Positions 1 to 8,017 of a stretch of DNA of 64,000 nucleotides are shown here, one piece after another. Every line of letters begins with the position of its first letter. The first letter of the stretch is position 1. The notes below the pieces were generated by a model. That model ran no database searches. It was given only the letters and a program-made list of their open reading frames with translations, and had not been told where the DNA came from. The translations under genes and the position numbers were made by a program. This stretch comes from Duganella aceris (lineage in GTDB: Bacteria; Pseudomonadota; Gammaproteobacteria; Burkholderiales; Burkholderiaceae_D): positions 186,001-250,000 of the forward strand of contig NZ_JAADJT010000012.1 in assembly GCF_011090165.1 (NCBI RefSeq). Direction: 5' to 3'.

Positions 1-792
1 CTATCCGACGCGACCGGCGCCGCCACCAGCATCTGGCTCGATCACGAGGGCAAGGCGCAGGGGCGGTTTTTCAATTGCACCATGAGCAGCGCGTTCCAGC
101 CGATCCGCCAGGCCGACAGCGGCGCGGTGCACGCCTATGAAGGGCTGGCGCGCAGCGTCTCGGCCCAGGACCAGGGCCTGTCGCTGTGGAAGCTGCTCGA
201 CCACGCGGCCAGCGACGACGAGTCCATCGAGCTGGACCGGTTGTGCCGCATGCTGCACTCGATTAATTTCTTCCGCCAGGCCGACAGCGCGCCGAGCGCG
301 CACGCCGATCTGTACCTGAACGTGCACGACCGCCTGCTGAGCGCGGTCAGCAGCAATCACGGCCACGCCTTCCGCCGCATCCTCGATGCGCTGGAACTGC
401 CGGTGGAACGGGTGGTGCTGCAATTGCCGGCGGCGACGCCGCAGCAGGGCTGGCTATTGAATTATGTGTCGGATAACTACCGGCGCAACGGTTTCCGTTT
501 CGCGGTCAATGTGGCGGGTGCGCGCGACGGATTGCACGTGCTGGGGCGCTTGCGGCCGGACGTGTTGAAACTGGATGCGCGGGACTTGCAGGATCAGGCG
601 GCCTTGCTGGAACTGCTGCAGCGTTGCGCTGCCGACAAGGTGACGCTGGTGTTCAAGCGGCTGGAGACGCCGCAACAGCTGACGGCGCTGCGCCAGCTGG
701 GCGACACGGCGGGCGTGTCGCTGCTGGTGCAGGGCTATCTGCTCGACGAGCCGCGTGCCGCGCTGCTGGAGCCGGCACGCCGCGCCGCATGA
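1..792 (+). CDS. EAL-domain protein, degenerate, 5' end outside window
   Basis: The frame is open from the first base, so the gene starts upstream; 263 codons are visible. The visible part resembles an EAL (c-di-GMP phosphodiesterase) fold: an FQPI segment, YEGLAR where active enzymes have E-A-L-L-R, and a DVLKLDARD strand. The metal-binding DDFG signature is absent: the matching stretch reads AVNVAGARDG. This makes phosphodiesterase activity unlikely, and a c-di-GMP-binding or scaffolding role is more plausible (inference). Any N-terminal domain lies outside the window. It ends 15 bp before the convergent TonB-C-like gene. Confidence 0.75.
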   Translation, partial: LSDATGAATSIWLDHEGKAQGRFFNCTMSSAFQPIRQADSGAVHAYEGLARSVSAQDQGLSLWKLLDHAASDDESIELDRLCRMLHSINFFRQADSAPSAHADLYLNVHDRLLSAVSSNHGHAFRRILDALELPVERVVLQLPAATPQQGWLLNYVSDNYRRNGFRFAVNVAGARDGLHVLGRLRPDVLKLDARDLQDQAALLELLQRCAADKVTLVFKRLETPQQLTALRQLGDTAGVSLLVQGYLLDEPRAALLEPARRAA

Positions 793-807
793 GCGGGGAC
801 GCGGGGA

Positions 808-1170
808 TCAGTTCAGAACCCAGTTGTATTGCACTTGTGCCCAGACCGGAGCGGCGCTGCTGTCCTTGGCGGCGGCCTTGAACTTGCAGGTGGCGCTGGC
901 GCGTTGCGAAGCCTTGTCCAGGGAGACGTGGCCGCTCGACGAGATCACTTTGCTTTCCTGTACATTGCCTTCGGCGTCGACCAGCACGGCCAGCTTGACC
1001 GCGCCTTGCACTTCGTCGTCCTGCCACGAGTTGCGATAGCTCGGCACGTTGCAGTCGGCGTCGGCCAGACGGGAAGCGGCGGTGCCGACGGCGCCGGCGG
1101 CGCTGGCTTGACCGGCGAAGGAAGCCAACAGCAGAACGGTGGCGGCGGCGAGGATGGTGGTCTTGGTCAT
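808..1170 (-). CDS. Secreted TonB C-terminal-domain-like protein
   Basis: 120 residues from the ATG at 1170. That start is preceded by GGAG and begins directly with a Sec signal peptide (MTKTTILAAAT..., cleavage probably after QASA). A longer frame to 1227 has no added support. After the signal peptide the protein resembles a lone TonB C-terminal domain: a GAVKLAVLVDAEGNV strand, a VISSSGH segment and a C-terminal aromatic strand ending in YNWVLN. Two cysteines may form a disulfide. Such small TonB-C proteins are common in Burkholderiales. They lack the N-terminal membrane anchor and Pro-rich spacer of true TonB, so energy transduction is unlikely. The role is unknown. Confidence 0.7.
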   Translation of the reverse strand: MTKTTILAAATVLLLASFAGQASAAGAVGTAASRLADADCNVPSYRNSWQDDEVQGAVKLAVLVDAEGNVQESKVISSSGHVSLDKASQRASATCKFKAAAKDSSAAPVWAQVQYNWVLN

Positions 1171-1497
1171 GGTAGGGCTCCAGGTAGATTCGTTAAGTTG
1201 TGTCCAAACACAGCTGGTACCACTCAAATATACTGCGCCGCATCATATATTGAAAATTTATTGTTCTGATAGCTGGCATGTCCTAACCGCATAACTACCC
1301 TGTTTCTAGAGGTAAAAGTAGTTGCCGATGGGTACTGAAATGTTACCGCTAACTTTTTGCGATACAGGAAAAGTGACTTGCTTGCACATCTGCATCATTT
1401 CGAATATTAATGGCTGCTGGTGAGCTATAACGATATGAAATTTGTATTTTTGTGCTCGGCTGCTTAAATGGAACCTCTCAGTCAAAGGAGGTTCGTC
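1171..1497. other. AT-rich intergenic region, no gene seen
   Basis: About 327 bp between divergent genes, clearly richer in A+T than the surroundings. It must contain the promoters of the two flanking secreted-protein genes. I see no convincing ORF, tRNA or operator. A short inverted repeat (TGTGT...ACACA) lies near 1200-1214. A strong Shine-Dalgarno AAAGGAGG near 1484-1491 serves the gene starting at 1498. Confidence 0.5.
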
Positions 1498-1938
1498 ATG
1501 AAGATCATTACTTTGGTAACGCTCGCAGCCATGTTCGCGGTGGTGCCCGCCACCCAGGCTCAGCAGCAGGAACAGGATAGGGTGATCGTTCCGCTGCCGC
1601 CGGTCGAACAGAGCATCGAGCTGCCGGCCAGCTACAAGAAGATGTGGCCGGACCAATACGAAGCCTACAAAGGCGCGTACAACCTCTCCAACGGCCAGAC
1701 GCTGTCGATCCGCAGCTTCGGCACCAATATGGTGGCCTACATCGACAACGAGAAATGGCACAAGCTGGTCGCGGTCGCGCCCAATACCTTCGTCGCGCTG
1801 GACCGGCAACTGAAGATGGAAATCAATCTGCATGACGATGGCGACGCCAACGGCTGGGTGCACATGGTGGTGCCGGCGCAAAAGCTTTCCAGCGGCGAAA
1901 TCGTGCCGGAAAAAGTGATGTCGTTCGCTATGCGCTAG
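1498..1938 (+). CDS. Small secreted protein of unknown function
   Basis: 146 residues from the ATG at 1498, chosen because AAAGGAGG lies 6-7 bases upstream and the product starts with a signal peptide (MKIITLVTLAAMFAVVPATQAQ). An upstream in-frame ATG at 1468 has no ribosome site and would bury the signal peptide. The mature part has an ELPASYKKMWPDQYEAYKGAYNLSNGQTLSI segment, which looks like a short beta-rich periplasmic domain, and no cysteine. I do not recognise a family. It is probably monocistronic. Confidence 0.6.
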   Translation: MKIITLVTLAAMFAVVPATQAQQQEQDRVIVPLPPVEQSIELPASYKKMWPDQYEAYKGAYNLSNGQTLSIRSFGTNMVAYIDNEKWHKLVAVAPNTFVALDRQLKMEINLHDDGDANGWVHMVVPAQKLSSGEIVPEKVMSFAMR

Positions 1939-1995
1939 TTTTTCATTTCCCTCCGCATACGCTATAGTAGGCGTATTGATTTTGACGGATGGGCT

Positions 1996-2757
1996 ATGGC
2001 ATCGCGCAGAGAGTTTTTACAGCAGGGATTTGGCCTGACGGCCGCAAGCTTTTTGTCGGTCCCGCTGATCGGCTGCGCCAGCAGCAGCCCGGCGCGGCAA
2101 AGCAGCACGGCGGCGGTCGCCAAGCCCGTCTCGCACGCGGCGCCTTCGCCGGCGGTGGCGCAAGCCCGTCCGGCGGCCGCCATGGCGCGCGCGTCGGAGC
2201 AGTCGGCGCCATCGCTGGCGCGGGGCGAACCGGAGCCGCCGCCGGATATCTTCGACGCCCAGGCGCTGGACCTGGAGTTCTGGCTCAAGCCGCGCACCAT
2301 CGAGGTGTACCGGCCGGCCAGCAACGAACGCGCCAAGCTGCTGTACTGGCGCGACGGCGAGATCATCGACTCGGCCTACCAGGACTTGTGCCATCTGCTG
2401 CGCGACGTCAACGGCAAGGAGACCGCGCGCATCGATCCCAAACTGTTTGAAACGCTGTGGGGCACGCAAGCCTTCGTGCAGCGCTACGGCATCGACACGC
2501 CGCTGGAAATCCTGTCCGGCTACCGCACCCCCGCGTCCAACAACAAGCTGCGCGAAGCCGGTGTGCCGGCCGCGCGCCAGTCGCTGCACATCGAGGGCCG
2601 CGCCGCCGACATCCGTCTCGCCAACCTGAATTCCGAAGTGCTGGGCGGGCTGGTCAAGAGCTTCCGCCAGGGCGGCGTCGGCTTCTATTACCGCGCCGGC
2701 GCGCGCGGCGGATGGATCCACGCCGACACCGGCCTGAAACGCACCTGGAAAGGTTGA
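1996..2757 (+). CDS. DUF882/YcbK-type murein peptidase (M15-like), Tat or lipoprotein exported
   Basis: 253 residues. The N-terminus carries a twin-arginine-like SRREFLQ motif followed by a hydrophobic stretch and LIGCAS, so it could be a Tat-exported lipoprotein. After an Ala/Pro-rich linker (about 30-75), the C-terminal half has the LAS/M15 metallopeptidase signature: SGYRTPASNN, then SLHIEGRAADI (zinc ligands His and Asp), then WIHADTG (last zinc His). This is the family of E. coli MepK (YcbK), which cleaves peptidoglycan cross-links. Expected site is the periplasm. It is followed by an unrelated short gene. Confidence 0.8.
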   Translation: MASRREFLQQGFGLTAASFLSVPLIGCASSSPARQSSTAAVAKPVSHAAPSPAVAQARPAAAMARASEQSAPSLARGEPEPPPDIFDAQALDLEFWLKPRTIEVYRPASNERAKLLYWRDGEIIDSAYQDLCHLLRDVNGKETARIDPKLFETLWGTQAFVQRYGIDTPLEILSGYRTPASNNKLREAGVPAARQSLHIEGRAADIRLANLNSEVLGGLVKSFRQGGVGFYYRAGARGGWIHADTGLKRTWKG

Positions 2758-2798
2758 GGCGGTATCGGCTACACTGCCGGCTTGGTCAGTGAACGGGA

Positions 2799-3215
2799 AT
2801 GAGCATGCAAGACAATAAAGAGCCGCCGCGCTTCCGCCCGGTGCCGTGGAGCGGGCTGGAAACGCCGGCCGACGTGGAACTGTGGATCGCCGAGCACAAC
2901 CTCAGCATGCAGGAAAACATCGGGCCGCAGGAAACCGGCTACGGCGTCTGCTTCACGCTGGCCGAAGGCGGCGAGATCTATATGCAGACCACGCAGGACG
3001 GGGCGTTGATCCTCGATGTGACGCCGGAAGCGGCCTGGATCGCGCCGCTGATCATGGCGGCGGCGCGCATCGACGAGGCGCCGCAGGGATCGACGTGGGT
3101 GCTGCCGGACGATAAACTGATACAGTTGATGATAGGACTGAGCGGCCTGATCGCCAGTTCGATGCTGGTCGTGGGCCATAACTTCGGGCTGCGGCGGCGG
3201 ATGGGCGCCTGGTAA
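2799..3215 (+). CDS. Hypothetical protein with C-terminal hydrophobic helix
   Basis: 138 residues from the ATG at 2799; a GGGA sits just upstream. The N-terminal two thirds is soluble and acidic and contains WSGLETPADVELWIAEHN. The C-terminus has a hydrophobic stretch (LIQLMIGLSGLIASSMLVVGHNFG) followed by a basic RRRMG tail, suggesting a tail-anchored topology. It lies 25 bp upstream of the amino-acid binding protein on the same strand. No family recognised. Confidence 0.55.
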   Translation: MSMQDNKEPPRFRPVPWSGLETPADVELWIAEHNLSMQENIGPQETGYGVCFTLAEGGEIYMQTTQDGALILDVTPEAAWIAPLIMAAARIDEAPQGSTWVLPDDKLIQLMIGLSGLIASSMLVVGHNFGLRRRMGAW

Positions 3216-3240
3216 GGCCGACATAATAATAAGGAAAACA

Positions 3241-4050
3241 ATGCACAAACGCGATTTCACTTTCACGCTGGCGCGCGGCGCGCTGTTGGCCGGCCTGGCC
3301 GCCACCCTGGGCGCCGTGGCGTTGCCGGCCTCGGCCGCCGATCTGCTGGCCGCCGTCAAGGCGCGCGGCACGCTCAAGGTCGCGCTGGAGGGCACCTACC
3401 CGCCGTTCAACTACAAAGAGAAGAATGGCGAACTGGCCGGCTACGATGTCGACGTGGCGCGCCTGGTCGGCGCCAGGCTGGGCGTGAAAGTGGAATTCGT
3501 CAGCAGCGAGTGGGCCAGCATCCTGGCCGGGCTGTCGGCCAACAAGTATGACGTGATCATTTCCCAGGTCGGCATCAATCCCAAGCGCGAGCTGGCCTTC
3601 GATTTCTCGGCGCCGTATATCTATTCGATGCCGCAGCTGATCGTGCGCAAGAACGAGACCGCCGCCTACACCAGCCTGGCCGACCTGAAGGGCAAGAAGC
3701 TGGGCGTCGGGCAGGGCAGCGTCTACGAGCAGCAGGCCAAAGCGGTGCCGGGCATCGAAGTGCGCAGCTACGCGGCCGCGCCGGACACCATGTCGGACCT
3801 GGCCAGCGGCCGGCTCGACGCGGCGCTGAACGACAGCCTGATGTCGGCCTACCTGTTGAAGATCTCCAAGCTGCCGATCAAGGCCGGCGCGCAGGTCGGC
3901 GCGGTCGAGCGCATGGGCATTCCTTTCCAGAAGGGTAATCCGCAGTTCAAGGCGGCGCTGAACAAGGTGCTGGCCGACGCCGCCGCCGACGGCAGCCTGA
4001 AGGCGATCTCGCTGAAGTGGTTCGGCACCGACGTCAGCAAGGCGCCGTAA
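3241..4050 (+). CDS. Amino-acid ABC transporter, periplasmic binding protein (cystine/polar amino acid type)
   Basis: 269 residues with an AAGGA ribosome site and a signal peptide ending PASAAD. Family 3 solute-binding features are clear: RGTLKVALEGTYPPFNY, LAGYDVDVARLVGARLGV, the ligand-loop strand YDVIISQVGINPKRELAFDFSAPYI, and GSVYEQQAKAVPG in the second lobe. It resembles the TcyJ/FliY cystine or polar amino-acid binding proteins, but the ligand cannot be fixed from sequence. The permease gene follows after 2 bp, so they are co-transcribed. Confidence 0.88.
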   Translation: MHKRDFTFTLARGALLAGLAATLGAVALPASAADLLAAVKARGTLKVALEGTYPPFNYKEKNGELAGYDVDVARLVGARLGVKVEFVSSEWASILAGLSANKYDVIISQVGINPKRELAFDFSAPYIYSMPQLIVRKNETAAYTSLADLKGKKLGVGQGSVYEQQAKAVPGIEVRSYAAAPDTMSDLASGRLDAALNDSLMSAYLLKISKLPIKAGAQVGAVERMGIPFQKGNPQFKAALNKVLADAAADGSLKAISLKWFGTDVSKAP

Positions 4051-4052
4051 GC

Positions 4053-4709
4053 ATGGAGTTGATGGAGTTGTTGCGCGAGGCCGCGCCGGTGATGCTGCGC
4101 GGCGCCGGCTACACGGTGCTGTTCGCGCTGGCCGCGATGGTCGGCGGCCTGCTGATCGGCTTCCCGGTGGCGGTGATGCGGATCCTGCCGTACCGCCTGC
4201 TGCGCTGGCCGGCCACCTTGTACGTCAGCCTGATGCGCGGCACGCCGCTGCTGGTGCAGATGTTCATCATTTATTACGGCCTGCCGGGCATCGGCATCGA
4301 GTTCACGCCGGTCACGGCCGGCATCCTGGCGCTGAGCCTGAACTCCGGCGCCTTCCTGTCGGAAAGCCTGCGCGGCGCCATCGGCGCGGTCAGCAAGGGG
4401 CAGTGGGCGGCCAGCTACAGCCTCGGCCTGGGCTACTGGTTCACGCTGTACCACGTGGTGCTGCCGCAGGCGCTGCGGATCGCGGTGCCGGCCATGAGCA
4501 ACACGCTGATCAGCCTGATCAAGGACACCTCGCTGGTGTCGGTCATCACGCTCACCGAGCTGATGCTGTCGACCAAGGAAGTGATCGCCACCACCTTCCA
4601 GCCGCTGCCGCTGTACCTGGCCGCCGCCGGCATCTATTGGGTGTTGAGCCTGCTGTTCGAGGCGCTGCAACGGCGCGCGGAACAACGCTTGAACCGCGCG
4701 CACCGTTGA
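4053..4709 (+). CDS. Amino-acid ABC transporter permease (HisM/GlnP family)
   Basis: 218 residues from the ATG at 4053, two bases after the stop of the binding-protein gene. Several hydrophobic helices are visible. The EAA loop is present as ESLRGAIGAVSKGQWAASYSLGLG..., followed by VVLPQALRIAVPAMSNTLISLIKDTSL, the usual polar amino-acid permease signature. The cognate ATPase is not downstream: the next gene encodes a GGDEF-EAL protein. The ATPase must be encoded elsewhere or shared. Confidence 0.88.
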   Translation: MELMELLREAAPVMLRGAGYTVLFALAAMVGGLLIGFPVAVMRILPYRLLRWPATLYVSLMRGTPLLVQMFIIYYGLPGIGIEFTPVTAGILALSLNSGAFLSESLRGAIGAVSKGQWAASYSLGLGYWFTLYHVVLPQALRIAVPAMSNTLISLIKDTSLVSVITLTELMLSTKEVIATTFQPLPLYLAAAGIYWVLSLLFEALQRRAEQRLNRAHR

Positions 4710-4776
4710 CGATCGCCCCTTTTCTCGACACGGACCGGCTTAAATGTTAGTCTGAAGACATCGGAAAAGGGGTGGT

Positions 4777-6957
4777 ATGGAGAAGCCAGCGCAGTCGTCC
4801 AGAACCGAAATGCACGCCCGCAGACGGCCGCCGCGCCCGGATGCGTTGGCCGGCATGGCCGTGGTCGCCGAGGCGGCCGCCACGCCAGACCTCGCCCCGA
4901 TCCGCGACGGCGCCGGGGAAGCCGGTTATTTCAACGATATCTACCTGCTGGCGCCGGTCGGCTATTTCGTGCTTGGCGCCGACACCACCATCCTGCAGAT
5001 GAACGTGGTCGGCGCCGACCTGCTCGGCCTGCCGCGCAACAACCCGGAACGGATCGCGTTCCGCCCCTTCGTCGCGCCGCGCTTCTTCGACGATTTCGAC
5101 CGGTTCCTGCGGCGCGCCGTCCACAGCCGGCAAGCCGAACAGTGCTCGCTGCAACTGGTGCGCTCGCGCAGCGCGCAAGGCATTCCGGTGACGCTGCGCG
5201 CCAGCGCCGACGGCGGCGGCGCGTTGCGCGTGGTGCTGGAACCGGCCGAAGGCATGCTGGCCGCGCTGGAACGCAGCGAGGAACGCTTCCGCCGCATCGT
5301 CCACAGCGCCGAGGAGGGCATCTGGGAAATCGACGCCGCCGCCCGCACCAGCTTCGTCAATCCGAAGATGGCGCGGATGCTGGGCTACGGCATCGAGGAG
5401 ATGCTGGACCAGCCGCTGGTGGCGTTCATGGACGACGAGGGCCGCGCCATCCTGGAACGCAATATCGCGCGCCGCCAGCAGCCAGGCAACGCCGACGAGC
5501 GGCGCGAATTCAAGTTCCTGCGCAAGGACGGCAGCGGGCTGTGGGTGACGCTGGCCACCAATCCGATCTTCGGCGCCGACGGCGGCTACCTGGGCGCGCT
5601 GGCGCTGGTCAACGACGTGACGGCGGCGCGCGCCTCCGCCGAACTGATCTGGCACCAGGCGAATTTCGACGACCTGACCGCGCTGCCCAACCGCCACATG
5701 CTGCACGACCGGCTGGCGCAGGAGGTCAAGAAGGCGCACCGCGAGGGCGTGCTGCTGGCGCTGCTGTTCATCGATCTCGACAATTTCAAGCAGGTCAACG
5801 ACACGCTGGGCCACGAGCAGGGCGACGCGCTGCTGGTGGAGGCGGCGCGCCGCATCACCACCTGCGTGCGCGCCTCGGACACGGTGGCGCGGCTGGGCGG
5901 CGACGAGTTCGTCGTGATCCTGTCCGGGCTGGACCAGGTCAGCGGCATCGACCGCATCACGCAGTCCATGCTGGCGCTGCTGAACCGGCCGTTCGCGCTG
6001 GGCGCGGCCAGCCCGTCGATTTCGGCCAGCATCGGCATCGCGCTGTTCCCGTCGGACGCGGCCACGCCGGAGCAGTTGCTGCGGCACGCCGACCAGGCCA
6101 TGTACGCGGCCAAGCAGGACGGCGCCAACCGCTACAGCTATTTCACGCCGGACCTGCAGCTGGCGGCGCAGGCGCGCCGGCAGGTGACGCTGGACCTGCG
6201 TTCGGCGCTGGCCGACAGCCAGTTCGAGTTGCACTACCAGCCCATCGTCGACCTGAAGACCGGCAAGATCGCACGGGCCGAGGCGCTGCTGCGCTGGCGC
6301 CATCCGCAACGCGGCATGCTGGCGCCGGCCGAGTTCCTGGCGTGCGCCGAGGCGGGCGGGTTGATGGTGGAGATCGGCGACTGGGTGTTCCGCCAGGCGG
6401 CGCGGCAGGCGCGCGCCTGGCAGGATGAGCTGGGGCCGGGCTTCAAGGTCGGCATCAATCAATCGGCGGCGCAGTTCCGCGGCGACACCGCGCTCTACGT
6501 CGGCTGGCTGACCTACACCGCCGAGCTGGGGCTGGCGCCGCGCAACCTCGTGATCGAACTCGGCGAAGGCGTGCTGCTGGATCCCGGCAGCCAGGTGGCG
6601 GGCCGGGTGCGCGAGTTGCGCGAAATGGGCTTGCAGGTGGCGCTGGACAACTTTGGCACCGGGTATTCGTCGCTGGCGCATCTGAAGCATTTCGGCATCG
6701 ACCTGCTCAAGCTCGACCGCAGCTTCATCGGCCGGCTGGAAAGCGACAGCGGCGACCTGGCGATGTGCGAGGCGCTGATCGTGATGGCGCACAAGCTGGG
6801 GCTGCGGGTGGTGGCGGAGGGCGTGGAGACGGCGGCGCAAAGCGGACTGCTGGCGATGGCCGGCTGCGATTTCGCGCAAGGCCATGTGTATGCGCGGCCG
6901 ATGCCGGCGGCGGAACTGAGCGCGCTGAGCAGGCGCGGCGTGGCGCTGCCCGACTAG
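4777..6957 (+). CDS. PAS-PAS-GGDEF-EAL c-di-GMP turnover protein
   Basis: 726 residues with AGGGG ahead of the ATG. Order: a basic N-terminus, a first PAS-like domain (about 50-160), a second PAS with PAC tail (about 165-285, SEERFRRIVHSAEEGIWEID), GGDEF (about 300-460) and EAL (about 475-720). The diguanylate cyclase motif RLGGDEF is intact and preceded by an RASD inhibitory site. In the EAL domain EALLRW, GINQSA, KLDRSF and AEGVET are present, but the DDFG metal motif reads DNFG (D624, N625), which may lower phosphodiesterase activity. No membrane segment is seen, so it is likely cytoplasmic. Its last 4 bases overlap the convergent lafW-like gene. Confidence 0.92.
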   Translation: MEKPAQSSRTEMHARRRPPRPDALAGMAVVAEAAATPDLAPIRDGAGEAGYFNDIYLLAPVGYFVLGADTTILQMNVVGADLLGLPRNNPERIAFRPFVAPRFFDDFDRFLRRAVHSRQAEQCSLQLVRSRSAQGIPVTLRASADGGGALRVVLEPAEGMLAALERSEERFRRIVHSAEEGIWEIDAAARTSFVNPKMARMLGYGIEEMLDQPLVAFMDDEGRAILERNIARRQQPGNADERREFKFLRKDGSGLWVTLATNPIFGADGGYLGALALVNDVTAARASAELIWHQANFDDLTALPNRHMLHDRLAQEVKKAHREGVLLALLFIDLDNFKQVNDTLGHEQGDALLVEAARRITTCVRASDTVARLGGDEFVVILSGLDQVSGIDRITQSMLALLNRPFALGAASPSISASIGIALFPSDAATPEQLLRHADQAMYAAKQDGANRYSYFTPDLQLAAQARRQVTLDLRSALADSQFELHYQPIVDLKTGKIARAEALLRWRHPQRGMLAPAEFLACAEAGGLMVEIGDWVFRQAARQARAWQDELGPGFKVGINQSAAQFRGDTALYVGWLTYTAELGLAPRNLVIELGEGVLLDPGSQVAGRVRELREMGLQVALDNFGTGYSSLAHLKHFGIDLLKLDRSFIGRLESDSGDLAMCEALIVMAHKLGLRVVAEGVETAAQSGLLAMAGCDFAQGHVYARPMPAAELSALSRRGVALPD

Positions 6958-7997
6958 CGCAGGCTCAGCAGCGAAATCACGCGTTCGCGGCTGATGCCGG
7001 CCAGCGCCGAGGTGATCGACAGCAACGACTGGTAGCCGGGCTGCCTGGCGGTCGAGACGAAATTCTGCGCCACCTGGTCCATGCCGGCCTTGCTGCCTTT
7101 CGGCGCCGCGCTCTGTACCCGCGCGTTAACCTGGTTCAGCGCCTGTTGCACCGAGCCGATCGAGCGTTCGACCTGGGCCAGCGCCTGCACCACCTGTTGC
7201 AGCGTGGCGCGGATCGCTTCCATGTCGGCGGTCTGCCAGGTGTCCGGATCGACCGCCGGCGCCTCGGCCTCGGCCTTGACGCGGTTCAGCTGGCCGGTGG
7301 GGAAGCGGATGCCGCTGCCTTGCACCGCGATGGTGTCGCGCACATTGGCCCATTGCGCTTCCGGGGTGGAAAACTCGAGCTGGGCGCCGTCGCCCAGCTT
7401 GACGCGCACGCCGGCCGGCGCCAGCGCCTCGTCGAAGCGCTGGGCGATCTGCTCGTCGCTCAGGCCCGGCTCCAGCACCACCGAGCGCAGATTCTGGCCG
7501 CCGCCGATGGAGATCGCCAGCACTTCGCGCGCGCCGCCGCGCAGGTTGGCCAGGTTCATGCCGCGCACCGTGAACTGGGTGCTCGCGCCCTTGTTGCTGA
7601 AATTGAGTTGCGAGTCCAGCGTGCCGCCGGAGGCGTTGCCACGGTTGCGCCAGGTGTTGCTGAACTGGCGCACGCGCGACTCCAGCACGCCGTCGGCGCG
7701 CTGGCGCGCGGCCAGGCGCGAGCTCAGGTCGGCCTTCAGGTTGCGCAGCTGGGCCGCGCTTTGTTCGAGGAAATCGAGCGCCTGCTGGGCGCCGGAGATG
7801 TCGCCCTGCAGCGGCTGGTCCCAGTTGCCCAGGCCGCGACGCAGCGGCGCCGCCGAGTTCGGCGTCGGATTGACCGGCGTGGCGGTGGCCGCGTTCTCTC
7901 CATTCAACCCCAGGGAGGTGCCGTCCACCGCGCTGGCATTGCCGGCGTTGGCGCCGGGAACGACGACGGTGGGGGTTGAGGAAGGAGAAATTTGCAT
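6954..7997 (-). CDS. Flagellin/hook-associated-like protein (LafW-type, tentative)
   Basis: 347 residues. It is the last gene of the leftward flgB...flgL array, starting 20 bp after the flgL stop. The N-terminus is low complexity. It is followed by a helical region (ALDFLEQSAAQLRNLKADLSSRL), a central beta part (about 125-225) with the look of the flagellin hook IN repeat (EQIAQRFDEALAPAGVRV, AQLEFSTPEAQW), and a helical C-terminus with QNFVSTARQPGYQSLLSI. Flag-2/lateral loci in enterobacteria carry lafW, a putative hook-associated protein, right after lfgL; position and size fit that gene. It does not have the usual flagellin N-terminal signature. Assignment rests on context and is tentative. 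Confidence 0.5.
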   Translation of the reverse strand: MQISPSSTPTVVVPGANAGNASAVDGTSLGLNGENAATATPVNPTPNSAAPLRRGLGNWDQPLQGDISGAQQALDFLEQSAAQLRNLKADLSSRLAARQRADGVLESRVRQFSNTWRNRGNASGGTLDSQLNFSNKGASTQFTVRGMNLANLRGGAREVLAISIGGGQNLRSVVLEPGLSDEQIAQRFDEALAPAGVRVKLGDGAQLEFSTPEAQWANVRDTIAVQGSGIRFPTGQLNRVKAEAEAPAVDPDTWQTADMEAIRATLQQVVQALAQVERSIGSVQQALNQVNARVQSAAPKGSKAGMDQVAQNFVSTARQPGYQSLLSITSALAGISRERVISLLSLR

Positions 7998-8017
7998 GCG
8001 CGGGACCGGTGGTTGGA

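Noticed and set aside
4747-6885. A 712-codon open frame on the strand opposite the GGDEF-EAL gene
   Set aside because: Its product is Arg/Gln/His/Ala-rich low-complexity sequence with no domain, as expected for the complement of a GC-rich gene; the + strand product has clear PAS, GGDEF and EAL motifs.
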